Positions 7,940 through 15,224 of a stretch of 26,023 nt of DNA are shown in pieces. Each line of letters opens with the position of its first letter. Within the stretch, counting starts at the first letter, position 1. Made by a program: the position numbers and the translations under genes. This DNA is from Flectobacillus roseus (GTDB taxonomy: Bacteria > Bacteroidota > Bacteroidia > Cytophagales > Spirosomataceae): NCBI RefSeq assembly GCF_030056665.1, contig NZ_JASHIG010000058.1. One strand, given 5' to 3'. The notes under the pieces are model-generated. The model did not search any database. It was not told the DNA's origin and saw only the letters and a program-made list of their open reading frames with translations.

Positions 7940-8225
7940 CTATTATCTTTAAAACTGGATATTCAATTCAGACACAAGTACAAAGAGTCTTTTCACTTTA
8001 CCACTTTGTGCCTCTGTGCCTGTTCAATTTAATGCCTTTTTTAAAACTAGATATTCAATTCAGATACTTCAAAGTAAACTCTTTTCACTTTGCCACTTTG
8101 TGCCTGTTCTCTTTAATGCCTATTTTAAAATTGGATATTCAATTCAGAAACTTCAAAGTAAACTCTTTTCACTATGCCACTTTGTGCCTTTGTGCCTGTT
8201 CACTTTAATACCTATTTTAAAACTG
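7901..8225. repeat. Tandem repeat, about 3.7 copies of an 84-92 bp unit
   Basis: Units start at 7901, 7990, 8082 and 8166 with TTTTCACT(T/A)T(G/A)CCACTT. Each continues through TGTGCC-type short repeats, TGTTCA...TTTAAT, a TTTTAAAACTGGATATTC-type core and CTTCAAAGTAAACTC. The last unit is partial and runs into the stop codon of the receptor gene at 8217. Lengths vary (89, 92 and 84 bp), mainly from gain or loss of TTTGTGCC-type short units. The block fills nearly all the space between btuB and the DUF71 gene. Open frames crossing it are repeat artefacts. Confidence 0.85.
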
Positions 8226-10178
8226 CAAACTCAAACCAATACTTGCATTGAATTGGCGGGTTTGATAGCCTGTGATTTCTACAAATTTGGTATTCAAAAT
8301 GTTTCTCAAATCAGCGTACGCTTTAATTTTTGAATTGATGCGATATTCACCATATACATCTAATAACTGATACGCATCCAAGTCTACATTGATAGATTTG
8401 AATTGGTCGTTATCATAGTAAGTATCTTTACGAGCACCTACGCCTCTCAAAGTTGAACTCACATACAATTTTGAACTAGCCTGATATCCCAAACTCAAGG
8501 TAAAAGCATTTTCAGGACGACGAATCAAATTTTTGTAAGTGGTGTCTTTTCCTGCCACTTTGGTTGTTAGCTCGCCAATTTGGTGCGTGTAGGTAGCCGA
8601 AAGATTAAACTTGCCTAACTGTGCCTGAGCATCCAATTCCAAACCTTTACTTGCTTGCTTGTTGAAATTAACATACTTGCCATACGGCGCAGTACTAATT
8701 GACTGGAAAATAATCACATCATTGATGGTTGTATTGAAATACACCGCACGGAAATAGGATTGTTGGTTATTGCTAAATAATTGAAAACCGCCTTCCTGTG
8801 TAAATGATTTTTCGGGATTCAAGGCTGTATTGCCGTAAGGAGAATACAATTGATACAAAGTTGGCGACTTGAAACTTGAGTAGAAGTTGGCTAATACTTT
8901 TAAGTTTTTACCCAATAAATAATAAGGATTGAGCGTGTAGGTAAAATTATTTCCGTACAAAGAATGATGATTGTAACGACCACCTGCTTCAGCGCCAAAA
9001 CCACCCAAGTTATTCAAGTTAAACGAGGTATAACCACTTACTTGATTTACGTTGGCTAAGGCATCACTTAGTGGTGCATCTTCATAAGGACCCCAATCGC
9101 TGATAGACAAATACGTTTGGTTCATTTTCTGAGCACGATATTCTGCACCGACCAGCCACGTTATATTTTTACCCAAACTCCAACTACCATATAATTCAGC
9201 ATAGTTGGTTTTAGCACCATAATTACTTGCCGAATACTTGTCATACGCATCAGGAGCCACATAGTTAGAATCGTTGATATAGCTACGTTTGAGGTCGTTG
9301 TAGTGATAATTGGCCACTAATTTTCCTCCTCCTACAAAATACTCCGCGCCTACTCCTATCTGTGTGCTTCGGCTATTTGCGACAAAGTCTTTATCATCAC
9401 TAAATGCACCATTATCAATGTTGGCACGATAAGTTTCGTTTGTTACAAAAACTTTGGTTGTAAGATTGGCACCAAATTTTTGCTGAAACTGAGCACGAAA
9501 CGCATCTTGATTAAAGGCATCTTTTTCGTTCAGATTATCATCTTTTTTATTGGCAGCTTGCGAAATACCTTTTGAGTACAACTTGGTATATGCTACGGCA
9601 TAACTTGAATTCTTGCTCAATGTACCACTCAAATTCAATGCCCCTTTCCATGTACCATAACTTCCACCCGAAAGATTAGCTTGTGCGCTAAATGGCTTAG
9701 TACTCGCTTTTTTACGAATAATATTTATTACTCCACCTACAGCATCCGAACCGTAAAGAGTTGATTGCCCTCCTTTCAAAATCTCAATTCTTTCGATTTG
9801 GTCGATTGAAATAACGTTTAAGTCAAAATAATTACCAATCGTAGAAGGATCATTTAATGGAATGCCATCCATCAACAACAAAGCATAGCCATTACTTAAG
9901 CCTCTAATACTAACTTCTTGGTTTGCGCCAAGTGTTAGTTGAGAGCCTACTACCTGCATACCTACTTGCTGATTGAGGATCTCTCCAAGTGATTTGCCTA
10001 CATTCCGCTCCAAAATTTCTTTGGAAATAACGGTTAAAACTTTTCCTGTCTGTAATTGCTTTTGGGGTACTTTATTGGCAGTAACTACAACTTCGTTAAG
10101 GTTTGTTACGTTGTTTTGAGCCATACTCAGGCTTGCCACACAAAGTAATCCCGAACAGAAAAATAAAGATTTAAACAT
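8217..10178 (-). CDS. btuB: TonB-dependent outer-membrane receptor, BtuB-like vitamin B12 transporter
   Basis: 653 residues. It starts with a Sec signal peptide (FFCSGLLCVASLSMA, cut before QNN near 20/21). A TonB box, NEVVVTA (28-34), follows and then a plug domain to about 155 (VSIRGLSNGYALLLMDGIPLND, RIEILKGGQSTLYGSDAVGGVINI). The rest is a 22-strand beta-barrel ending in ...IGLSLQF, with the terminal Phe of outer-membrane proteins. Length and plug motifs fit BtuB. The cobalamin riboswitch upstream (10329-10510) is the strongest evidence for the substrate: cobalamin or related corrinoids imported with TonB-ExbBD energy. No BtuCDF genes are in the window. The DUF71, CWC and PAS genes follow on the same strand with no terminator visible between, so they are probably co-regulated. 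Confidence 0.9.
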   Translation of the reverse strand: MFKSLFFCSGLLCVASLSMAQNNVTNLNEVVVTANKVPQKQLQTGKVLTVISKEILERNVGKSLGEILNQQVGMQVVGSQLTLGANQEVSIRGLSNGYALLLMDGIPLNDPSTIGNYFDLNVISIDQIERIEILKGGQSTLYGSDAVGGVINIIRKKASTKPFSAQANLSGGSYGTWKGALNLSGTLSKNSSYAVAYTKLYSKGISQAANKKDDNLNEKDAFNQDAFRAQFQQKFGANLTTKVFVTNETYRANIDNGAFSDDKDFVANSRSTQIGVGAEYFVGGGKLVANYHYNDLKRSYINDSNYVAPDAYDKYSASNYGAKTNYAELYGSWSLGKNITWLVGAEYRAQKMNQTYLSISDWGPYEDAPLSDALANVNQVSGYTSFNLNNLGGFGAEAGGRYNHHSLYGNNFTYTLNPYYLLGKNLKVLANFYSSFKSPTLYQLYSPYGNTALNPEKSFTQEGGFQLFSNNQQSYFRAVYFNTTINDVIIFQSISTAPYGKYVNFNKQASKGLELDAQAQLGKFNLSATYTHQIGELTTKVAGKDTTYKNLIRRPENAFTLSLGYQASSKLYVSSTLRGVGARKDTYYDNDQFKSINVDLDAYQLLDVYGEYRINSKIKAYADLRNILNTKFVEITGYQTRQFNASIGLSLQF

Positions 10179-10328
10179 TGATTTGATAATTGTTTTCTAG
10201 CTAAATATCAATTCCTTAACCTATAAAATAGGTTTGATGATTGGATATAAAAGAATAGAAAATGAACAGAAAAGCGAACGCTCAGCAACAATTCATCCAC
10301 CGTAAATTGTACCAAGAATAGATAAAAA

Positions 10329-10510
10329 GGCAGGTCTCCTGACTTGTTTCATCGACTCCGAGCCTTCCCGCCGCAAGGGCAGTGGCCATGAAGATTGAAT
10401 TCGACACAAAACGAAACTTACAGTTGCGGGGACAGTTTAGGTTTTTCACCTAATTCCCTATTAAGCTTTGACACTTCCTAGATTTGAAGCATAAAGCACC
10501 TATATCTGCC
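10329..10510 (-). ncRNA. Cobalamin (adenosylcobalamin-type) riboswitch
   Basis: Read on the minus strand, the element has the conserved core in order: GGCAG (P1, at 10510-10506), GGGAATTAGGTG, then ACTGTCCCCGCAACTGTAA (10436-10418), a variable arm, and the B12 box AAGTCAGGAGACCTGCC (10345-10329), whose CTGCC closes P1 with GGCAG. It lies about 150 bases upstream of the BtuB start. High cobalamin is expected to shut off the operon. The leader between aptamer and ATG contains a perfect 7-bp hairpin (10218-10234) and a small GCG-type stem near 10275. I cannot tell whether the switch acts on transcription or translation. Confidence 0.95.
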
Positions 10511-10511
10511 A

Positions 10512-10519
10512 CAAAGGTA
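10512..10519 (-). promoter_or_regulatory. -7 box TACCTTTG of the riboswitch transcript
   Basis: On the minus strand this reads TACCTTTG, an exact TAnnTTTG match, immediately before the riboswitch P1 stem. Transcription would begin almost at the aptamer's first paired base. The -33 box is weak. An 8-bp inverted repeat (GAGATTCT 10543-10550, AGAATCTC 10569-10576) lies just upstream and could be an operator. Confidence 0.55.
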
Positions 10520-10644
10520 GTGAATTGTGATTGAGGGAATTAGAGATTCTTGAATTCTTTTCAATTTTAGAATCTCATTTTATGGCTACTAGCGCATTGG
10601 TTAAACAGGTTTTAGAAATTATCATAGCCTAAATTGCTTAACTT

Positions 10645-10652
10645 TACCTTTA
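10645..10652 (+). promoter_or_regulatory. Possible -7 box TACCTTTA for the GSCFA gene
   Basis: TACCTTTA differs from the consensus TAnnTTTG only at the last base and lies 26 bases before the ATG at 10678, a usual distance for this phylum. No clear TTTG is present at -33. Confidence 0.4.
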
Positions 10653-10677
10653 TAAAATATTCAGTCAAAATTGCCTT

Positions 10678-11655
10678 ATGGAATTCAGAACGCCAATAAA
10701 GATAGAAAAATCGCCCTTTCAGATACAACTTCAGTCCAAAGTATTGACGGTCGGTTCATGCTTTGCGCAAGTTATTGGACAAAAGCTTGAAGAAAACAAA
10801 ATTGCTACCGAAGTCAACCCTTTTGGTACTTTGTTTAACCCCATGTCGATTTTCAAACTTTTGAATCCTAGCTATCAAAACGTCGACGAGCGGCTGTTTG
10901 TACAACACCAGCAAACATGGTTTCATTATGATTTTCACTCACAGTTTTTTGCAACTCAACAAGCGTCTTTAAAGGAATTATTGAATCATAACCTAGCAAA
11001 AATTCAGATTCAGCAATATGATTTCTTGGTTTTGACTTTCGGAACTGCATTTGTACATCAGCTCAAAGCTACGCCAAGCTATGTAGCCAATTGTCATAAA
11101 ATGCCTGCAAGTTTATTCGAAAAGGACTTGTTGAGTGTGAAGGATATTTGTAAAAAATTCGCCGAGGTACACAAAGCAATAAGCGAGCTAAACCCTTCCT
11201 TAAAAATCATTATTACCGTTTCGCCAGTGCGACACACCAAAGAAGGACTAGCAGAAAATCAATTATCTAAATCAATTCTCCGAACTGCCTGTCATTACTT
11301 AAGCACTGATTATGAAAATGTTACATATTTCCCGTCCTACGAAATTATGATAGACGACCTCCGTGATTATCGTTTTTATAAAGCCGATATGATTCATCCG
11401 AATGAAGTGGCGGAGCAATATATTTTTGAGCAGTTCGTAAAAACCTATTTCTCAGATGATTTACAAGCTTTTTTGCCCAAATGGCAACAAATTAAAAAAG
11501 CTTTGACTCACAAACCTTTCGATATTACATCAGAAGCACATCAGAAGTTTTTAAAAAATGTGTTAAAACAATTAGAGGCAATCGAAAGCCAAGTAGATGT
11601 GTCGGCAGAGCAACAGCAGATTTTATCGCAAATATCTAAAGAGATTAATATTTAA
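10678..11655 (+). CDS. GSCFA domain-containing protein
   Basis: 325 residues with no signal peptide. The family signature GSCFA is at 26-30 (KVLTVGSCFAQVIGQKL). It is followed by TEVNPFGTLFNPMSI (44-58), LVLTFGTAFVH (about 117-127), IIITVSPVRHTKEG (about 178-191) and YKADMIHPNEVAEQYIFE (about 238-255). These blocks resemble an SGNH-type hydrolase fold, with the Ser of GSCFA and the DxxHPN motif as candidate active-site residues. The substrate of GSCFA proteins is not established to my knowledge. The length is normal for the family. The gene is divergent from the B12 operon and monocistronic; nothing in the context gives its role. Confidence 0.88.
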   Translation: MEFRTPIKIEKSPFQIQLQSKVLTVGSCFAQVIGQKLEENKIATEVNPFGTLFNPMSIFKLLNPSYQNVDERLFVQHQQTWFHYDFHSQFFATQQASLKELLNHNLAKIQIQQYDFLVLTFGTAFVHQLKATPSYVANCHKMPASLFEKDLLSVKDICKKFAEVHKAISELNPSLKIIITVSPVRHTKEGLAENQLSKSILRTACHYLSTDYENVTYFPSYEIMIDDLRDYRFYKADMIHPNEVAEQYIFEQFVKTYFSDDLQAFLPKWQQIKKALTHKPFDITSEAHQKFLKNVLKQLEAIESQVDVSAEQQQILSQISKEINI

Positions 11656-11722
11656 CTGTATTGATACCACTTGAAGAGAAATAGAAACACTCAATAAAAA
11701 ATCACTAAATCACTCAATAAAA
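11656..11722. repeat. Octamer-type repeat copy downstream of the GSCFA gene
   Basis: At 11687-11718 the units CACTCAAT, CACTAAAT and CACTCAAT lie head to tail, the same family as the elements at 5812-5835, 6353-6390 and 6455-6487. The copy directly abuts a hairpin terminator, as at 6353-6487. Confidence 0.5.
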
Positions 11723-11747
11723 AAGCCCCAGTGGTTAGCTGGGGCTT
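11723..11747 (-). terminator. Intrinsic terminator oriented on the minus strand
   Basis: AAGCCCCAG (11723-11731) pairs with CTGGGGCTT (11739-11747). The T tract (six Ts) follows on the minus strand; on the plus strand the tail is poor. The nearest annotated minus-strand gene (12333-13289) already has its own terminator at 12201-12231, which suggests a separate minus-strand transcript ends here. Confidence 0.75.
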
Positions 11748-11992
11748 ATCAGAGCTTCAAAGTTAAATAGTTGTTTTGAGTTTAGTAAATTAATCAAATT
11801 GGTACTTTCATAGTTTGTCACTTGTAGTGACCCTAAAATTTTATCATTTTAAAATTCGCTCTGAAAATATCTTTAAAAGCTTCTATCCGTTTCAGGATTC
11901 AAATCTTTTGTTAAGTCAAATTGTTTTCTCTAAGCTAGAGAATCACTTTATATTTTGTCGAGATTGTTTTTGAATATTGCTAACTGTTTAGC
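11723..11992 (-). ncRNA. Candidate small RNA (promoter box, hairpins, terminator)
   Basis: A perfect minus-strand -7 box, TACATTTG, lies at 11997-12004. About 245-270 bases downstream is the minus-strand terminator at 11723-11747. Between them are two perfect short hairpins: TTCTCTA/TAGAGAA (11926-11942, 3-base loop) and GTCACT/AGTGAC (11817-11831, 3-base loop). There is no ORF of useful length. I do not recognise a known RNA family, and no good -33 box is seen. The arrangement fits an independent small RNA but is unproven. Confidence 0.4.
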
Positions 11993-11997
11993 CTTAC

Positions 11998-12200
11998 AAA
12001 TGTAATAGCATTTTTTGAATAAAATATAATTTTAACAATTTTTTTTTAAACAAAATGAACAAATATTTTCATACCCTCTTTTTATACCAAAAACAAATCT
12101 TGATTTAGTACAAAAATATATTTTATATAAAAAGCTATTTAAGTCATGTAATTCGCTTAAAACACACTCAAAAAGCAGATATTACCCCATATAAAAAAAA
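11998..12200. other. AT-rich spacer with homopolymer runs
   Basis: The right half of the 11656-12332 gap is very AT-rich, with a T9 run near 12040 and A8 near 12192. Apart from the -7 box at 11997-12004 and the Hint-gene terminator, I see no gene or repeat here. Confidence 0.5.
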
Positions 12201-12231
12201 TAAATCCTTTCCCTAGAAGAGAAAGGATTTA
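12201..12231 (-). terminator. Terminator of the Hint-domain gene
   Basis: An 11-bp stem (TAAATCCTTTC 12201-12211 with GAAAGGATTTA 12221-12231) is followed on the minus strand by a run of eight Ts (12192-12199). It lies about 100 bases after the stop of the 12333-13289 gene. Confidence 0.8.
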
Positions 12232-12332
12232 AAAATTATCCAAAAACAATCTCAAAAAAATTAAGTCCCTTTCGTTAGGCCTAATATTTAGGTTGAAGGT
12301 CGAAACCTTCGATATGCATTAAACCATTTCAC

Positions 12333-13289
12333 TTATTTTTCTAATACCACGATAGAATTTACGAGGTATTTATCATTAGCGGTACGAAGGTTATATACCT
12401 TTTCGACCGTACGATAGTCTGAATTAGTTGAAAATACTTTATAGCGATTAAAAGTATGCGTATCGCTATTGTACATCAAAACTTGTTCGCCCACTTTCAA
12501 CTTACCTAGTTTAGCGTGACCAGTAGTTGTCATTACTGGATGGTTGGCTGTACCTTCCAATTCTGTTAGTTGGAAAAGCGGTTGTGTCGAAGCAAAAGCT
12601 TGGTCTTCGGCATCGCTCAATAATACTTTTACGATTCCAAAAGACTTATTATCGTGCTCGATTACTTCATCGACAAGCGTTGTTTCAGCTTGGTTTGTTA
12701 TAGTGTTGTAGGACATCACTACTTCACCCGCTTTTACTTCTGCAATAGACTTTTGTGAACCATCGGCCATTGTTACGACAGCCGTCTCAGGAAAACAATA
12801 TTCGTATTTGTCTTCTGCGCCATGCTCAGCACCTGCAGCGCCACCTGTAAACTCTTTTGCCAATACAAAAGCTACACATGAAGAAAATCCAGAAACAGCT
12901 TTTTCGCCATCTTTTAGGTCATCAATGTATTTGCCCCAAACTTCTTTTTCTGCCATTGGATTAGGCACTACTAAACTGATTTTTTTACCGTCCTTTGGCG
13001 TTGTAAAAACCATTAAAGAGCCCATTTCCTTCATTTCGGCAGTTTCTAAGACTTTGTATAAATATATACGACGCTCTTTTCCATCTGAGAATTTGAAGAT
13101 GTATGGTGGGTTACTGTTATCCAATACGTAAGCTCCCTCTTTAATATATGTATCCTTGTCAGGATTTTTGACTGCAATTTTCTTAAGCGCATCATAATCA
13201 GCATTTTTGATTCCCACTTTAGCTACTTCTTGAGCCTTGGCGAAAAGAGTTGAGCAAACTAAACCAAATACTAATAATACTTTTTTCAT
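12333..13289 (-). CDS. Secreted protein with C-terminal Hint (hedgehog/intein-like) domain
   Basis: 318 residues. A Sec signal peptide (MKKVLLVFGLVCSTLFAKA) is followed by an N-terminal region of about 140 residues with no family I recognise. From Cys165 a Hint domain runs to the end. CFPETAVVTMADGSQKSIAE (165-184) matches the N-terminal Hint block, including the catalytic Cys and the 'DG..K.I.E/D' turn; EGTANHP holds TxxH (Thr247, His250); VYNLRTANDKYLVNSIVVLEK (298-318) matches the last block. The usual terminal His-Asn of inteins is absent (Leu-Glu at 316-317) and no sequence follows, so splicing is impossible. Hedgehog-style thioester formation, with cleavage before Cys165 or transfer of the N-part to a nucleophile, remains possible. 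The gene is monocistronic. Confidence 0.8.
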   Translation of the reverse strand: MKKVLLVFGLVCSTLFAKAQEVAKVGIKNADYDALKKIAVKNPDKDTYIKEGAYVLDNSNPPYIFKFSDGKERRIYLYKVLETAEMKEMGSLMVFTTPKDGKKISLVVPNPMAEKEVWGKYIDDLKDGEKAVSGFSSCVAFVLAKEFTGGAAGAEHGAEDKYEYCFPETAVVTMADGSQKSIAEVKAGEVVMSYNTITNQAETTLVDEVIEHDNKSFGIVKVLLSDAEDQAFASTQPLFQLTELEGTANHPVMTTTGHAKLGKLKVGEQVLMYNSDTHTFNRYKVFSTNSDYRTVEKVYNLRTANDKYLVNSIVVLEK

Positions 13290-13535
13290 ACTGAATAATT
13301 TTGGTCTTCAATAATGAAGCACTTGATATTGTAACAAGTGGCTGAGGGGTTTCGAACCTCGAAAATAACTCATCACTACTGAAAACTTGTGTAATAGTTA
13401 TTTGAAATACAGCATTATTAAATCAAAATTATCTTACAATTATAAATATAATAAATTATTGATTATCAAATAATAGTATCTCAATTTTTTTAAAATAATT
13501 TTAATTAAAAAGTAAAAAGACAAGGTCAAAAATTC
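13290..13535. other. Intergenic region upstream of the Hint gene
   Basis: Contains the leader of the Hint gene, a CACTTG/CAAGTG inverted repeat (13320-13341), and a -7-like box reading TAATTTTG on the minus strand (13424-13431), about 135 bases before the start. There is no -33 box at a good distance. Confidence 0.35.
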
Positions 13536-15083
13536 TTACGATGCATTGACACGGCGGTGAATTTGATCTACCACAGCTTTGGCCGATTCTAGCGCTCCTG
13601 CCATCCAAGCGGTAAGGTGTGTGGTATGTTCTCCTGCCATGTAAATCTCATCATCAGGCTTAATCAAGGCTGGATACAATCTTTTGCGTTGTGCATCGGT
13701 ATACTCTGCCCAGCCTCCTTGTGAATAAGGAATTTTTTGCCATGCCAACGAAAAGGAACTTTCAAATTCGGTAGCATATTGCGGGTGAATTTTACTTCCT
13801 TGTTCTAAGGCTGCCTTTTCTCGTTCGGCAATGGATAAATTACCCATTTTAACGGCTCGATCATGGAAATTGTAATAGCCTTTCAGTAAACCTTTCTTAC
13901 CCATAAAGTTGTAGGAAGGATAAAAAATTTGGGTAATATCCATGTTGGTACGAGAAATACCTCCAAATATTTTATCGTCTTCCTCCCAGAATCTACGCTT
14001 AAACTGCAATCCAATTTTACCAGTATTCATGTAAGCCGTAAAGTCTATTGCACGACGAATATCTGATGAAAGGTCAGTTTGTACATTGCGCAATACAGGT
14101 AAAGGAATTGTACAAATACAATAATCGGCCTTGAGTTCTTTTTCTTGTCCAGATTTATCTTTGTACACTATTCGAACACCTGGCTGTGTTTTTCGAATTT
14201 CTTTTACTTCAGTTTGATATTGTATTTTTCCTTCAAGACGCTTTGCAAATTCATACGGAATAGCATCCATTCCTCCTACGGGCTGTAACATAACTGGTTG
14301 CTGATTGAAAGTATATTCACTTACATTCGAAAATGCAGGGTGAAACAACCCTCCAGCGATAATATCATGTAACGAGTGAGGTTCTGCCAATTGTGGGATT
14401 TGATCTCCATACCCACCCTGACGCAAATATCCGTGTCGTTCTGAGCCTTTGTATTTTTTGGTAATATCCAAATCACATTCCTCTTTCAGATATGCAATGA
14501 GTTTGTCGATATCCTCTTTGGTCAAATCTTGGTCTAGGGCTTTTTGGTCAGCCGCCTTTGCCAATAATTCTCCTGTGTATCCACGAACGTCGGCGTGGAT
14601 TTCACGAATTTTTACTCGTTTGTTTGCCAAAGGACCTGTTCCATTATCGCTGTAGTAATAAGCCCCCTCGTTCATATTCATGAATATTTCGAGCGGAATA
14701 TTAAATTCACGACAATAATGGAGCGTCGTTTCGTGATTGTGCGGAATACGTGCCGCACCACCGTTCAAGTAAAGTCCTTTATCGAATTGTGCCGTTTGTG
14801 AAGGACCTCCGATTTCTGTTTCTGTGGTGCCACCTCTTACAGTCCAAACACGTCCACCTGGGCGACTGCGTGCTTCTAGTACTGTAACTTGATAGCCTAA
14901 TTTTGTTAACTCATAAGCCGAACATAATCCTGCTAAACCTGCACCAAGGATAATAATTTTTTTATCGGTCTTTCCTCTTTGCAAATCCAAGGGTTGTGAA
15001 TTTGCTTCTGGAATCATTCCTAATCCTAATAATGTCAAATAGCTAGCAGCACCTGTTCTTTCTATAAAATCTCTTCGCGTCAT
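13536..15083 (-). CDS. Flavin monoamine / L-amino-acid oxidase family protein with twin-arginine signal
   Basis: 515 residues from the ATG at 15083. I chose this start because it begins MTRRDFIERTGAASYLTLLG, a twin-arginine (Tat) signal; a start 38 codons earlier would bury it. The FAD dinucleotide-binding motif is ILGAGLAGLCSAYEL (45-59), followed by VLEARSRPGGRVWT (68-81), the GG-doublet block of the amine oxidase family. The C-terminus has YMAGEHTTHLTAWMAGALESA (about 481-501), which contacts FAD. The substrate is probably an amine or amino acid, oxidised to imine with release of peroxide; which one cannot be read. Tat export of the folded flavoprotein to the periplasm is inferred. It follows a Tat-signalled aminotransferase by 141 bases on the same strand, suggesting one operon for periplasmic amino-compound metabolism. 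Confidence 0.87.
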   Translation of the reverse strand: MTRRDFIERTGAASYLTLLGLGMIPEANSQPLDLQRGKTDKKIIILGAGLAGLCSAYELTKLGYQVTVLEARSRPGGRVWTVRGGTTETEIGGPSQTAQFDKGLYLNGGAARIPHNHETTLHYCREFNIPLEIFMNMNEGAYYYSDNGTGPLANKRVKIREIHADVRGYTGELLAKAADQKALDQDLTKEDIDKLIAYLKEECDLDITKKYKGSERHGYLRQGGYGDQIPQLAEPHSLHDIIAGGLFHPAFSNVSEYTFNQQPVMLQPVGGMDAIPYEFAKRLEGKIQYQTEVKEIRKTQPGVRIVYKDKSGQEKELKADYCICTIPLPVLRNVQTDLSSDIRRAIDFTAYMNTGKIGLQFKRRFWEEDDKIFGGISRTNMDITQIFYPSYNFMGKKGLLKGYYNFHDRAVKMGNLSIAEREKAALEQGSKIHPQYATEFESSFSLAWQKIPYSQGGWAEYTDAQRKRLYPALIKPDDEIYMAGEHTTHLTAWMAGALESAKAVVDQIHRRVNAS

Positions 15084-15224
15084 AATGTTGTGTCTTAATA
15101 ATTGAAATGCTTGATTTGTACTTTGCTGATAAACAAACTTTGATTTTTTATTAGAAAAAAATATTAAAAATAAGAAAATCAATTGGTTACTCAACAATCC
15201 AAATCGATGACTTTTATCAATTAT

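Noticed and set aside
7901..8225. CRISPR array
   Set aside because: The units are 84-92 bp and similar along their whole length with no unique spacers of constant size, and no cas genes are nearby; this is a tandem duplication.
7909..8333. Two plus-strand open frames across the repeat block
   Set aside because: They consist of translated tandem repeat (recurring PFLKLDIQF-like and FHFATLC-like peptides) and of the antisense of the btuB end; repeat artefacts.
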